In this document: positions 1-5,401 of the stretch, one piece after another
Layout: each line of letters opens with the position of its first letter
How positions within the stretch are numbered: the first letter of the stretch is position 1
From: Treponema sp.
GTDB taxonomy: Bacteria; Spirochaetota; Spirochaetia; Treponematales; Breznakiellaceae
Reading direction: 5' to 3'
Length of the DNA stretch: 9,943 bases
Assembly (NCBI GenBank): GCA_020216655.1
Contig: JAIWNU010000172.1
Location: 1 to 9,943, forward strand
Notes under the pieces: generated by a model
Told to the model about the DNA's origin: nothing
Seen by the model: only the letters and a program-made list of their open reading frames with translations
Database searches by the model: none
Made by a program: the position numbers and the translations under genes

Positions 1-1403
1 GGAGGATTCTTATCCATCAGCTCAGCGTAACTTGTTACCCCATAGGCTGCCCAGAGTTCCTTGTCTTCGGGCCGGGTCAGAGCTTCCCGTTCAGGATAGT
101 AGTAAGAGAGATCCCAGGGATAACCGTCGTTAAAGGAACCTTCCCAGTTCGGGAAAATATCCCGGACTAAAAGCGCCCGGTTCTGCTCCTGCCAGGTTAC
201 ATTTTCCCAGTTCTTCCGCTGTTCGGGAGTCCGGTAGGGTTCGCCCTTTTCGTTCCGCTGCCAGTCTTCGCCTTCGATACCCCACTGCATCATCCGCTGT
301 ACTTCTTCGCTCAAAAGGTCGTTGATGAACTGGATAATCCGGACTGGATCTTTTGCCTTCTTGCTGATACCTACGCCGCGGCCCAGGTTGGGAATGGGAT
401 AATCCCGGTAATGGGGCCGAATGGATTCATCGAACACAACGGGGAGCGGTGCAAAGGTTCTGTTGTACATGCCTGCATCACGGAGAGAATCATCGGCGTT
501 CTGGAACTGCCAGCGCTGATCGTGCATACCAAGAATACGGCCGGAAGCGAGTTTTGCAAGATACTGGTCGTAGTTGTCGGTAAAGGCGGCCCGGTCAATA
601 TAACCTTGAGCATTCAGTTCGTTCAGCTTCTTGAACCATCTTTTGGAAATATCCATGGTAAAGAAGGTCTTGTATTGCAATGTTTTAGGATCTACAATAC
701 CGTTTCCGTCGTTTGGATTTCCCGCGAGGAAGTTGGGCGGATTCCACATACAGAATGCATGCCAGTCATAGGTAAGAATGGTAAAGGGAATAGTTTTCTG
801 GCCGTTAATGGTGGGGTGTTTTTTAGCATAGTTGACCAAAAGATCAAAATATTGATCCATGGTAACAACCTTGGGGTATCCTGCTTCTTTAAGGACTTCT
901 TTCTGCACCCACATGGCGGAGGCGCCGTAGTAGGGGCTCTGGTCCTTGTTCCGGATAATACCCCAGTTAGTCAGGTAATAGATGTGGCCGTCGGGGGAAC
1001 GGAGTTTATCCCAATGTTCGCCGAAATGGGCTTTGATATTGGGGCCGTATTTTTCCACCAGATCTTCCAGAGGAATGAGGGCTCCCGCATCGATAAACTG
1101 GGTTTCGTTGATTTCAATCATATCAGGATAGTCTTCGCCGGCGATCATAACGCCCCGTTTCTGGGCCACTTCGCCGACCAGAATATCCCATTCAAAGGTG
1201 ACACCAAGCTTCTCTTTCAAGTACTTGTATGCCTTGTTGTCCGGATTTGGCTGCTGCCGCGGCTGGATTGTAAACACCGATATCTTAATCGGTTTCCGCG
1301 CCGGAATAGCAGAGCCGGTATTTTTCTTTTGAGCGCATCCTGTGGCTAGTGACAGCACTACCAGGGCGGACAAAAGACCCGCTAAGCGAATAGTTCTTTT
1401 CAT
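1..1403 (-). CDS. ABC transporter extracellular substrate-binding lipoprotein, LplA-like (3' end outside window)
   Basis: This is a periplasmic lipoprotein that would capture a solute, probably a sugar or oligosaccharide, for an ABC importer; the substrate cannot be read from the sequence. The frame is open from ATG at 1403 to the left edge (467 codons, no stop), so the C-terminus is missing. The N-terminus starts MKRT, has a hydrophobic stretch at residues 7-19 and then a lipobox LATGC with Cys23 as the likely lipidated residue. The mature part begins with a beta strand (KISVF) and has the KLGV-F-W, PDM-E and aromatic-rich segments (Y, W, WNPPNF) typical of large LplA-type family 1 binding proteins, which usually run about 500-560 residues. 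A GGAGG at 1412-1416 sits 8 nt before the ATG. Another ATG at 1410 is in a different frame that ends soon after. The permease genes are not in view. Family is clear, substrate unknown. Confidence 0.88.
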   Translation of the reverse strand, partial: MKRTIRLAGLLSALVVLSLATGCAQKKNTGSAIPARKPIKISVFTIQPRQQPNPDNKAYKYLKEKLGVTFEWDILVGEVAQKRGVMIAGEDYPDMIEINETQFIDAGALIPLEDLVEKYGPNIKAHFGEHWDKLRSPDGHIYYLTNWGIIRNKDQSPYYGASAMWVQKEVLKEAGYPKVVTMDQYFDLLVNYAKKHPTINGQKTIPFTILTYDWHAFCMWNPPNFLAGNPNDGNGIVDPKTLQYKTFFTMDISKRWFKKLNELNAQGYIDRAAFTDNYDQYLAKLASGRILGMHDQRWQFQNADDSLRDAGMYNRTFAPLPVVFDESIRPHYRDYPIPNLGRGVGISKKAKDPVRIIQFINDLLSEEVQRMMQWGIEGEDWQRNEKGEPYRTPEQRKNWENVTWQEQNRALLVRDIFPNWEGSFNDGYPWDLSYYYPEREALTRPEDKELWAAYGVTSYAELMDKNP

Positions 1404-1496
1404 GCTTCATCCCTCCATTTGTTTTTAACGGGCTTACAGCCCTTTCACCAAAAACGATGATTTGAGTAACTGTAAACCGCTTATGGAGGATTGCGC

Positions 1497-1553
1497 ATAG
1501 GTAATAAGACCTATTTTTATTATAGGTGATTAGGCTTATGGGGTAAGACCTAT
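1497..1553. repeat. Four alternating ATAGGT/ACCTAT half-sites over the promoter (candidate operator)
   Basis: The plus strand shows ATAGGT (1497-1502), ACCTAT (1509-1514), ATAGGT (1522-1527) and ACCTAT (1548-1553). Neighbouring pairs form inverted repeats with 6, 7 and 20 nt between arms. The 10-mer TAAGACCTAT occurs twice exactly (1505-1514 and 1544-1553), 39 bp apart. The half-sites overlap the -10 and the predicted start and flank the -35, as expected for binding sites of a dimeric regulator. The repeats are seen directly; the operator role is inferred. A weak hairpin terminator for the gene ending at 1550 is an alternative, but no T-tract follows. Confidence 0.5.
1519..1547 (-). promoter_or_regulatory. 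Predicted sigma70 promoter of the binding-protein gene
   Basis: On the minus strand a perfect TATAAT (1524-1519) lies 17 nt after a weak -35, CTTACC (1547-1542). The expected start is near 1512, giving a leader of about 110 nt. The leader contains a small GGGCT-TAC-AGCCC hairpin (1430-1442). The promoter begins just after the stop of the preceding gene at 1550, so the lipoprotein gene can be transcribed independently. The weak -35 together with the surrounding repeats suggests a regulated promoter. Confidence 0.6.
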
Positions 1554-2185
1554 GAATTGTTCTCAAAATACTTTCGGACAAAGGCAATAAATTGGTCTTC
1601 ACTCCCATAAGAGACAAATAGATCAGGAAAGTCTTTGAATATATCTTTCTTTAACTCCCATTCGTTAAGTTCAGCTTCTACCTGTTGGCGCTTATATTTA
1701 CTGATAAACTGGGAATATTCGCGGGAAGAAAGTTCCCCAGACTTTAATAATGCTTTAAGCCGTTTCCTTTCTTCTAAGAATTCGGTGCGTAGTTTAGCTC
1801 TCTGAGCTACAGACTCTGCAATCTTAGGATCCGCAGCACGTATTTTCTGATAAATAGCCTCTTTATTACGGAATAGAAACTCAGCCTGTTCATAGGCGGT
1901 AATCAAAGCATCTTTACTGGCCTCTAAGCACTTTTCAGTAATTTTGCCATCGATGATGTTCTGATTCTTTTTATACATCGCAAAAGCAGGGGTATGATAA
2001 CCTACCTCTATTTCCGAAAAGGGCGAATCTATCATAACCAAGTAATCTGAAGGACAGAGATAGGTGAAATGTCCTTTTAACAAAACGCCTTCGTATTCCG
2101 CTTCGATTTCTAAAGGATAATCGAAGTAATCGCAGAAATTTTTTTGGGGATCATACTGAGGGATTTGTAGTAAAGAGAGGTTCAT
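1550..2185 (-). CDS. Hypothetical protein, AT-rich orphan gene (211 aa)
   Basis: I do not recognise this family. The protein has no signal peptide or membrane segment and is probably cytoplasmic. Residues 1-75 look beta-rich (EAEYEGVLLKGHFTYLCPSDYLVMI). Residues about 85-185 are strongly helical and charged, with coiled-coil-like runs (RAKLRTEFLEERKRLKALL; SKYKRQQVEAELNEWELKK). The C-terminus ends in aromatic residues (FVRKYFENNS). An AGGAG (2192-2196) 6 nt before the ATG supports the start. Its base composition is visibly lower in GC than the flanking genes, and it has its own promoter and an upstream inverted repeat, which suggests acquired or accessory DNA. It is followed directly by the promoter of the binding-protein gene. 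Real gene: likely. Function: unknown. Confidence 0.8.
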   Translation of the reverse strand: MNLSLLQIPQYDPQKNFCDYFDYPLEIEAEYEGVLLKGHFTYLCPSDYLVMIDSPFSEIEVGYHTPAFAMYKKNQNIIDGKITEKCLEASKDALITAYEQAEFLFRNKEAIYQKIRAADPKIAESVAQRAKLRTEFLEERKRLKALLKSGELSSREYSQFISKYKRQQVEAELNEWELKKDIFKDFPDLFVSYGSEDQFIAFVRKYFENNS

Positions 2186-2252
2186 AAAAAACTCCTTTTA
2201 GCAGTATTTGTTGAATCGCCCGCAAGTTGGTTAATAAATCGGCGATGAAATC

Positions 2253-2281
2253 AATTTCAAAGGTCGGTAACCTTTGAAATT
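2253..2281. repeat. Perfect 12-bp inverted repeat with 5-nt centre
   Basis: The arms AATTTCAAAGGT (2253-2264) and ACCTTTGAAATT (2270-2281) are perfectly complementary around CGGTA. The right end coincides with the predicted transcription start of the 1550-2185 gene, so this is either an operator just downstream of +1 or a hairpin at the 5' end of the mRNA. On the plus strand it is followed by TTCTT, which resembles a weak terminator, but no plus-strand gene ends here. Confidence 0.7.
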
Positions 2282-2287
2282 TTCTTA

Positions 2288-2317
2288 AATATAATAACAC
2301 AATAGTTCAGAAGTCAA
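2288..2317 (-). promoter_or_regulatory. Predicted sigma70 promoter of the AT-rich orphan gene
   Basis: On the minus strand TTGACT (2317-2312) and TATATT (2293-2288) are separated by 18 nt, a good match to the consensus. The start would fall at about 2281, giving a leader of about 95 nt that begins with the 12-bp inverted repeat. The surrounding DNA is AT-rich. Confidence 0.65.
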
Positions 2318-2330
2318 CTTTACAATAGTT
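2299..2330. repeat. Direct repeat of ACAATAGTT flanking a -35 box
   Basis: The 9-mer ACAATAGTT occurs at 2299-2307 and 2322-2330, 23 bp apart (about two helical turns), on either side of the TTGACT -35 of the orphan gene. It could be a regulator site, but short AT-rich repeats can also arise by chance. Confidence 0.4.
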
Positions 2331-2468
2331 ATAAAATGACATGAAAAGTCTAAAGGTGCTGGCAAGTCTGCAGCGGGCCGGGGGCTTGGGGGCCGCGAGC
2401 TATTTGGCAATGAACATGGGCTGGGAGGTGGCATCCTGCAAAAGAGGTGCCCCCGGAGAAGGGGGTGG
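2331..2468. other. Gene-free segment, C-rich on the transcribed strand
   Basis: Between the orphan's promoter and the GC-rich repeats there is no convincing gene. Read on the minus strand, as the region downstream of glyQS, it is C-rich with few secondary-structure signals until a CCCCC-TTCTCC-GGGGG hairpin (2465-2450) followed by CACCTCTTTT. Such C-rich RNA could serve as a Rho loading site, and the hairpin as a weak terminator, but neither is certain. Confidence 0.3.
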
Positions 2469-2506
2469 GCCGGGACTGCGGCCCGGCGCCGGGACCGCGG
2501 CCCGGC
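2469..2506. repeat. Two tandem 19-bp GC-rich dyads
   Basis: A 19-bp unit, GCCGGGACTGCGGCCCGGC, occupies 2469-2487 and is repeated immediately at 2488-2506 with one change (ACT to ACC). Each unit is itself an inverted repeat (GCCGGG...CCCGGC, 7-nt loop), so the RNA could fold as two hairpins in a row. It lies downstream of glyQS and may be a REP-like intergenic element. Confidence 0.7.
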
Positions 2507-2508
2507 CC

Positions 2509-2528
2509 AGGGGGAAGGCCTTCCCCCT
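2509..2528. terminator. 20-bp perfect palindrome downstream of glyQS (possible terminator or processing hairpin)
   Basis: The arms AGGGGGAAGG (2509-2518) and CCTTCCCCCT (2519-2528) form a perfect palindrome starting 18 nt after the glyQS stop codon. There is no T-tract, so it is not a classic intrinsic terminator. Together with the tandem dyads next to it, it could stop or protect the 3' end of the glyQS message. Confidence 0.4.
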
Positions 2529-2546
2529 CCCCTACTTTATGAGATC

Positions 2547-3920
2547 CTATTTGATGCGTTTGTAGTTCTTAATCTCGGTGCGGATCCGCTCGGCAAGCTG
2601 AGCGCGGGGCACGCGGACCTGTTCCATGGAATCCCGGAACCGGAGGGTGACGGTGTTGTCTTCCTTGGTTTGGTAATCAATGGTGATGCAGAAGGGGGTG
2701 CCCGCTTCATCCTGGCGGCGGTAGCGGCGGCCGATGGCGCCTGACTGGTCGTAGTCGGTGGCAAAATCTTCCTTAAGCTCGGTCCGGATGTCCTGGGCGA
2801 GTTCCGCGAGGCCGTCCTTTTTCATGAGGGGGAGTACTGCCACGGTGACGGGGGCCAGGTTCGGGTGGAAGCGGAGGACCGTGCGGATGTCGTCATCGTT
2901 GCCGTTGTCGGCGACTTTTTCTTCGTCGTAGGCGTCGCAGAGGAGCATGAGGAGGCTCCGGGTGAGGCCCGCAGAGGTTTCGATGATGAAGGGGATGTAC
3001 CGTTCGTTGCCATTGTCCTGGTCGATATACTGCAGGTCCTTGCCGGAGTACTGCATATGCCGGGAAAGATCGTAGTTGGACCGGTTGTGGACCCCTTCCA
3101 GTTCCTTCCAGCCCATGGGGAAGAGGTACTCGATGTCGTAGGCGTCCTTGGCATAGTGGGCCAGCTCATCCGGACCATGGCGGTGCCAGCGGAGGTGGTC
3201 CATTTTAACGCCCAGTTTCTGGTAGTAGGCCCAGCGGCGTTCCCGCCAGGTGTTGAACCATTCTTCGTCGGTGCCGGGTTTTACGAAGAACTGCATTTCC
3301 ATCTGCTCGAATTCGCAGGTGCGGAAAATGAAGTTTTTGGTAACGATTTCGTTCCGGAAAGCCTTGCCGATCTGGGCAATGCCGAAGGGGATTTTCATCC
3401 GGTTGGACTGGATGATGTTTTTATAGTTTACATAGATGCCCTGGGCAGTTTCGGGGCGAAGATAAATAACACTGGAGCTGTCTTCCACAGCGCCAATGTT
3501 GGTCTTGAACATGAGGTTGAACTTGCGGGTATCGGTGAGCTGGCCGCCGCATTCGGGGCATTCTTTTTTGGCGAGCTTTTCTGGGTCAATCTGGTCCGCC
3601 CGGAAACGGGCTTTACACTTTTTGCAGTCCACCAATGGGTCGGTAAAGTTTTCCACATGGCCCGAGGCTTCCCAAACCCGGGGATGCATAAGGATTGCCG
3701 CATCAAGGCCGACGATGTCGTCGTGGAGCTGGGTCATTTCCTTCCACCAGGCCTGGGCGATGCGGTTTTTAAGCTCGATGCCCAGGGGGCCGTAATCCCA
3801 GGCGCCGGCCTGGCCGCCGTAGATTTCCGACGATTGAAACACAAAACCACGCCGCTTGGCGAGGGACGTGATTTTCTCCATTGTTGCGGGACCTTGATAG
3901 TCGTTCTGCTGTTCAGCCAT
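2547..3920 (-). CDS. glyQS: Glycyl-tRNA synthetase, single-chain (alpha2) type
   Basis: It attaches glycine to tRNA-Gly in the cytoplasm and is a class II synthetase acting as a homodimer. At 457 residues it fits the dimeric bacterial/archaeal-like form, not the separate alpha and beta chains of enterobacteria. Visible landmarks are RRGFVFQSSEIYGG (23-36), a CxxC...CxxC zinc knuckle (Cys99, Cys102, Cys121, Cys124), LRPETAQG (154-161), motif 2 FRNE (188-191) with EFEQ (203-206), the GRS-specific ELEGVHNRSNYDL (273-285), and motif 3 around GLTRS (318-322). The anticodon-binding domain follows from about 350 (FHPNLAPV) to the end, with a lysine-rich tail. The ATG at 3920 has AGGAG (3927-3931) 6 nt upstream. 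It has its own strong promoter and a hairpin-containing leader, and is probably transcribed alone. A long antisense frame opposite it is a codon-bias shadow. Confidence 0.97.
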   Translation of the reverse strand: MAEQQNDYQGPATMEKITSLAKRRGFVFQSSEIYGGQAGAWDYGPLGIELKNRIAQAWWKEMTQLHDDIVGLDAAILMHPRVWEASGHVENFTDPLVDCKKCKARFRADQIDPEKLAKKECPECGGQLTDTRKFNLMFKTNIGAVEDSSSVIYLRPETAQGIYVNYKNIIQSNRMKIPFGIAQIGKAFRNEIVTKNFIFRTCEFEQMEMQFFVKPGTDEEWFNTWRERRWAYYQKLGVKMDHLRWHRHGPDELAHYAKDAYDIEYLFPMGWKELEGVHNRSNYDLSRHMQYSGKDLQYIDQDNGNERYIPFIIETSAGLTRSLLMLLCDAYDEEKVADNGNDDDIRTVLRFHPNLAPVTVAVLPLMKKDGLAELAQDIRTELKEDFATDYDQSGAIGRRYRRQDEAGTPFCITIDYQTKEDNTVTLRFRDSMEQVRVPRAQLAERIRTEIKNYKRIK

Positions 3921-3934
3921 GAAATACTCCTAGC

Positions 3935-3976
3935 GCCGCCGGTCCTGCCGACGGCTAGACCCCCTTGGTGTGGGGG
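3935..3976 (-). promoter_or_regulatory. Two hairpins in the glyQS leader
   Basis: In the transcribed strand a CCCCC-ACACCAA-GGGGG hairpin (3976-3960) is followed by an 8-bp stem with one G-U pair, GCCGTCGG-CAGGA-CCGGCGGC (3955-3935). The second stem ends only 3 nt from the AGGAG ribosome binding site, so it could influence translation or mRNA stability. No T-box or other known riboswitch core was recognised. Confidence 0.4.
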
Positions 3977-4041
3977 CCCTTGGTTGTGTATGGTCCGGCG
4001 GTCATAGATGCGGGATGCACCGTGCCCCGGACATGGGCGGA

Positions 4042-4070
4042 ATTATAGTAAAGCAGAACGGGCCTGGCAA
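4042..4070 (-). promoter_or_regulatory. Predicted strong sigma70 promoter of glyQS
   Basis: On the minus strand TTGCCA (4070-4065) and a perfect TATAAT (4047-4042) are separated by 17 nt. The start is expected near 4035, leaving a leader of about 115 nt. This separates glyQS transcription from the Nudix gene upstream. Confidence 0.75.
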
Positions 4071-4113
4071 GGGTGGGGGCGAAAAAGCTATTGGCAGCGG
4101 ATTAAGGATTAAG

Positions 4114-4160
4114 GCTGCGGGGCGCTGGGCATACCGCAGCGCCGGTGGTGATACCGGCGC
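4114..4160. repeat. Overlapping GC-rich inverted repeats downstream of the Nudix gene
   Basis: Three perfect dyads share bases: GCTGCGG/CCGCAGC (4114-4120 with 4134-4140), GGCGCTG/CAGCGCC (4121-4127 with 4137-4143) and GCGCCGGT/ACCGGCGC (4139-4146 with 4153-4160, 6-nt loop). Because they overlap they cannot all form at once. They begin 17 nt after the Nudix stop and probably act as its 3' hairpin region. No T-tract follows. Confidence 0.5.
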
Positions 4161-4176
4161 CCCGCCGGGCGGCGCA

Positions 4177-4737
4177 TCAAAGGCAGCGGCCTAAATAGCG
4201 GGAATAGAGGAACAGGGCAGCGGTCATGAGGGCGTGGCCCATTTCTTCCCCCCCCACAAGGTTAATTGCTTCGTCCTCCGGAACAAGGAGGACCTGGATA
4301 TCCTCATGTTCATCCAGATGGGGCTCCCGTACGAGATGACAGTCTTCGGCCACAAAGGCATGAAAATGGTTGGTCATCATGGCAGGATTAGGAGAAAGGG
4401 ATCCTAAGGGGATAATCATGTCCGCCGCATAGCCTGTCTCTTCCAGTAATTCCCGGGAAATAGCTAAAACAGGGTCTTCGCCTGCATCGATAATACCGCC
4501 GGGGAATTCGATAGAGCGGCGGCCCGTGCCATGGCGAAACTGCTGGATCATGACAAATTTTCTGCCCTCAGGGGTATTTACCACCGGGATAACCCCAGCC
4601 CAATCGGGGGCGTCGATGAGGTAAAAGGTACCAGGATTGTGATCGTCGCATTGCCGGATAGCTTCCTGCACGGAAAAAATACGGCAGTCGATAAGGGGAC
4701 GGCGGTTAAGCTCGCGCCAGCAGGGTTCTTTGCTCAC
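4177..4737 (-). CDS. Nudix hydrolase, ADP-ribose pyrophosphatase-like
   Basis: A 186-residue Nudix enzyme that would hydrolyse a nucleoside diphosphate linked to another group, most likely ADP-ribose or a sugar nucleotide, using Mg or Mn. The Nudix box is complete: Gly81, five residues, Glu87, seven residues, then RELLEETGY (95-103), matching GX5EX7REUXEEXGU. The segment QQFRHGTGRRSIEFPGG just before it is typical of the ADP-ribose pyrophosphatase branch. The N-terminal strand pattern (YLIDAPDWAGVIPVV) also fits that branch. The start is GTG at 4737: an in-frame TAG at 4747-4749 forbids an earlier start, and the next in-frame Met is at residue 63. No well-placed ribosome binding site precedes it (GGTAGG abuts the GTG), and a terminator lies only 17 nt upstream, so initiation may be leaderless or depend on read-through. 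Exact substrate is inferred. Confidence 0.9.
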   Translation of the reverse strand: MSKEPCWRELNRRPLIDCRIFSVQEAIRQCDDHNPGTFYLIDAPDWAGVIPVVNTPEGRKFVMIQQFRHGTGRRSIEFPGGIIDAGEDPVLAISRELLEETGYAADMIIPLGSLSPNPAMMTNHFHAFVAEDCHLVREPHLDEHEDIQVLLVPEDEAINLVGGEEMGHALMTAALFLYSRYLGRCL

Positions 4738-4753
4738 CCTACCAGTCTAATAC

Positions 4754-4789
4754 AAAAAACGAGGATGTCCAATAAGTTATAGGACATCC
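4754..4789 (-). terminator. Rho-independent terminator of the outer-membrane-like gene
   Basis: On the minus strand an 8-bp perfect stem GGATGTCC (4789-4782) / GGACATCC (4770-4763) with an 11-nt loop is followed after TCG by six T residues (4759-4754). It begins about 30 nt after the stop codon at 4820 and is the clearest intrinsic terminator in the window. Confidence 0.85.
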
Positions 4790-4819
4790 CCTAACCGGAA
4801 TCAAAACTGATCTATAAAC

Positions 4820-5305
4820 TTAGAACCGCACCCGGGCGCCGAACTCAGCACCAAAGCCGAAACTGGGGGACGGATAAAGCGGAATGGCGATAACCGGAGC
4901 AAAAAAGAGTTCAAACTTCTTAACCGGCCAGAACTGAAGGCCAATCGGCATGCGGAGACCCATGTCAAAAGCTGCGTTTCCGCCGTTTGATCCGCCGGCA
5001 ATGCCTGCATAGGCACCAACGCCGAGGAAGTAGCTCAGATTAGAAGCCAGTCCTTCGGCATCGATTACATAATAATCAAGGGATGCATTAAAGCGGCTTG
5101 CGTTAAAATCATATTTGAGCCCGACTACCGGAAAGCTTCCCCATTTTAAGGAAAGGCCAATGCCGCCGCCGAGGGTGCCTGCGGTAGAGCCCAGGCTGCC
5201 GTACACACCGAGACCGGTGAGTCCCGCCGGACCTGATGCGGCAAACACCAGGGTTCCCGTAGAGAGTGCAGCTAATAATACTGCGAGTATTCCAAAACGT
5301 TTCAT
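4820..5305 (-). CDS. Small exported protein, probable outer-membrane beta-barrel
   Basis: The 161-residue precursor begins MKRFGILAVLLAALSTGTLV and has a clear signal peptide, probably cleaved after Ala22 in VFA-AS. The mature part (about 139 residues) is glycine-rich, with alternating polar and hydrophobic strands (LGGGIGLSLKW, VVGLKYDFNAS, FNASLDYYVI, YFLGVGAYAGI, FELFFAPVIAI, FGFGAEFGARVRF) and ends in Phe, the usual C-terminal signal for barrel insertion. I do not recognise a named family; it resembles small spirochaete outer-membrane proteins. An in-frame ATG at 5362 would add 19 residues, but GGAGG (5310-5314) and the signal peptide point to 5305. It has its own promoter and a terminator, so it is probably monocistronic. 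Confidence 0.85.
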   Translation of the reverse strand: MKRFGILAVLLAALSTGTLVFAASGPAGLTGLGVYGSLGSTAGTLGGGIGLSLKWGSFPVVGLKYDFNASRFNASLDYYVIDAEGLASNLSYFLGVGAYAGIAGGSNGGNAAFDMGLRMPIGLQFWPVKKFELFFAPVIAIPLYPSPSFGFGAEFGARVRF

Positions 5306-5333
5306 AAAGCCTCCAAAACTTACATAATAGTTT

Positions 5334-5346
5334 GTACCCACGGTAC
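5334..5346. promoter_or_regulatory. Dyad GTACC-CAC-GGTAC upstream of the outer-membrane-like gene
   Basis: A perfect 5-bp inverted repeat with a 3-bp centre. If TATGAT (5363-5358) is the -10, the dyad falls just downstream of +1. An alternative pair TTGATA (5355-5350) and TATTAT (5329-5324) has a 20-bp spacer that contains the dyad, the layout of MerR-type promoters. Either way it is a candidate operator. Confidence 0.35.
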
Positions 5347-5357
5347 GTTTATCAATA

Positions 5358-5387
5358 ATCATACTTATTTTTTAAGAATAATTCCAA
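5358..5387 (-). promoter_or_regulatory. Predicted promoter of the outer-membrane-like gene
   Basis: On the minus strand TTGGAA (5387-5382) and TATGAT (5363-5358) are separated by 18 nt in AT-rich DNA between the arginase stop (5402) and the start at 5305. Transcription would begin near 5351, giving a leader of about 46 nt. Confidence 0.55.
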
Positions 5388-5401
5388 TCATTTTCCAGTT
5401 T

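Noticed and set aside
411..1349. Plus-strand frame of 312 codons at the left end
   Set aside because: It is antisense to the lipoprotein binding-protein gene, which has a lipobox, a ribosome binding site and a promoter; the plus frame has none of these.
1285..1617. Minus-strand frame of 110 codons containing an ATG at 1410
   Set aside because: It spans the promoter repeats and overlaps the lipoprotein gene in another frame; the signal peptide and lipobox are only in the 1403 frame.
2341..2565. Plus-strand frame of 74 codons (MKSLKVLASLQRAGG...) in the gap after glyQS
   Set aside because: It has no ribosome binding site, runs through the GC-rich tandem dyads and palindrome, and its end overlaps the glyQS coding end; low-complexity Gly/Arg/Pro content fits non-coding DNA.
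2865..4007. Long plus-strand frame of 380 codons opposite glyQS
   Set aside because: It is antisense to a complete glycyl-tRNA synthetase with all motifs; GC-rich codon use leaves the opposite strand open.
3932..4035. T-box or riboswitch in the glyQS leader
   Set aside because: The leader is only about 115 nt and shows no T-box sequence, specifier stem or antiterminator pairing that I could recognise.
5306..5362. Upstream in-frame ATG (5362) for the outer-membrane-like gene
   Set aside because: It would put 19 polar residues before the signal peptide, overlaps the predicted -10, and lacks a ribosome binding site, while 5305 has GGAGG.
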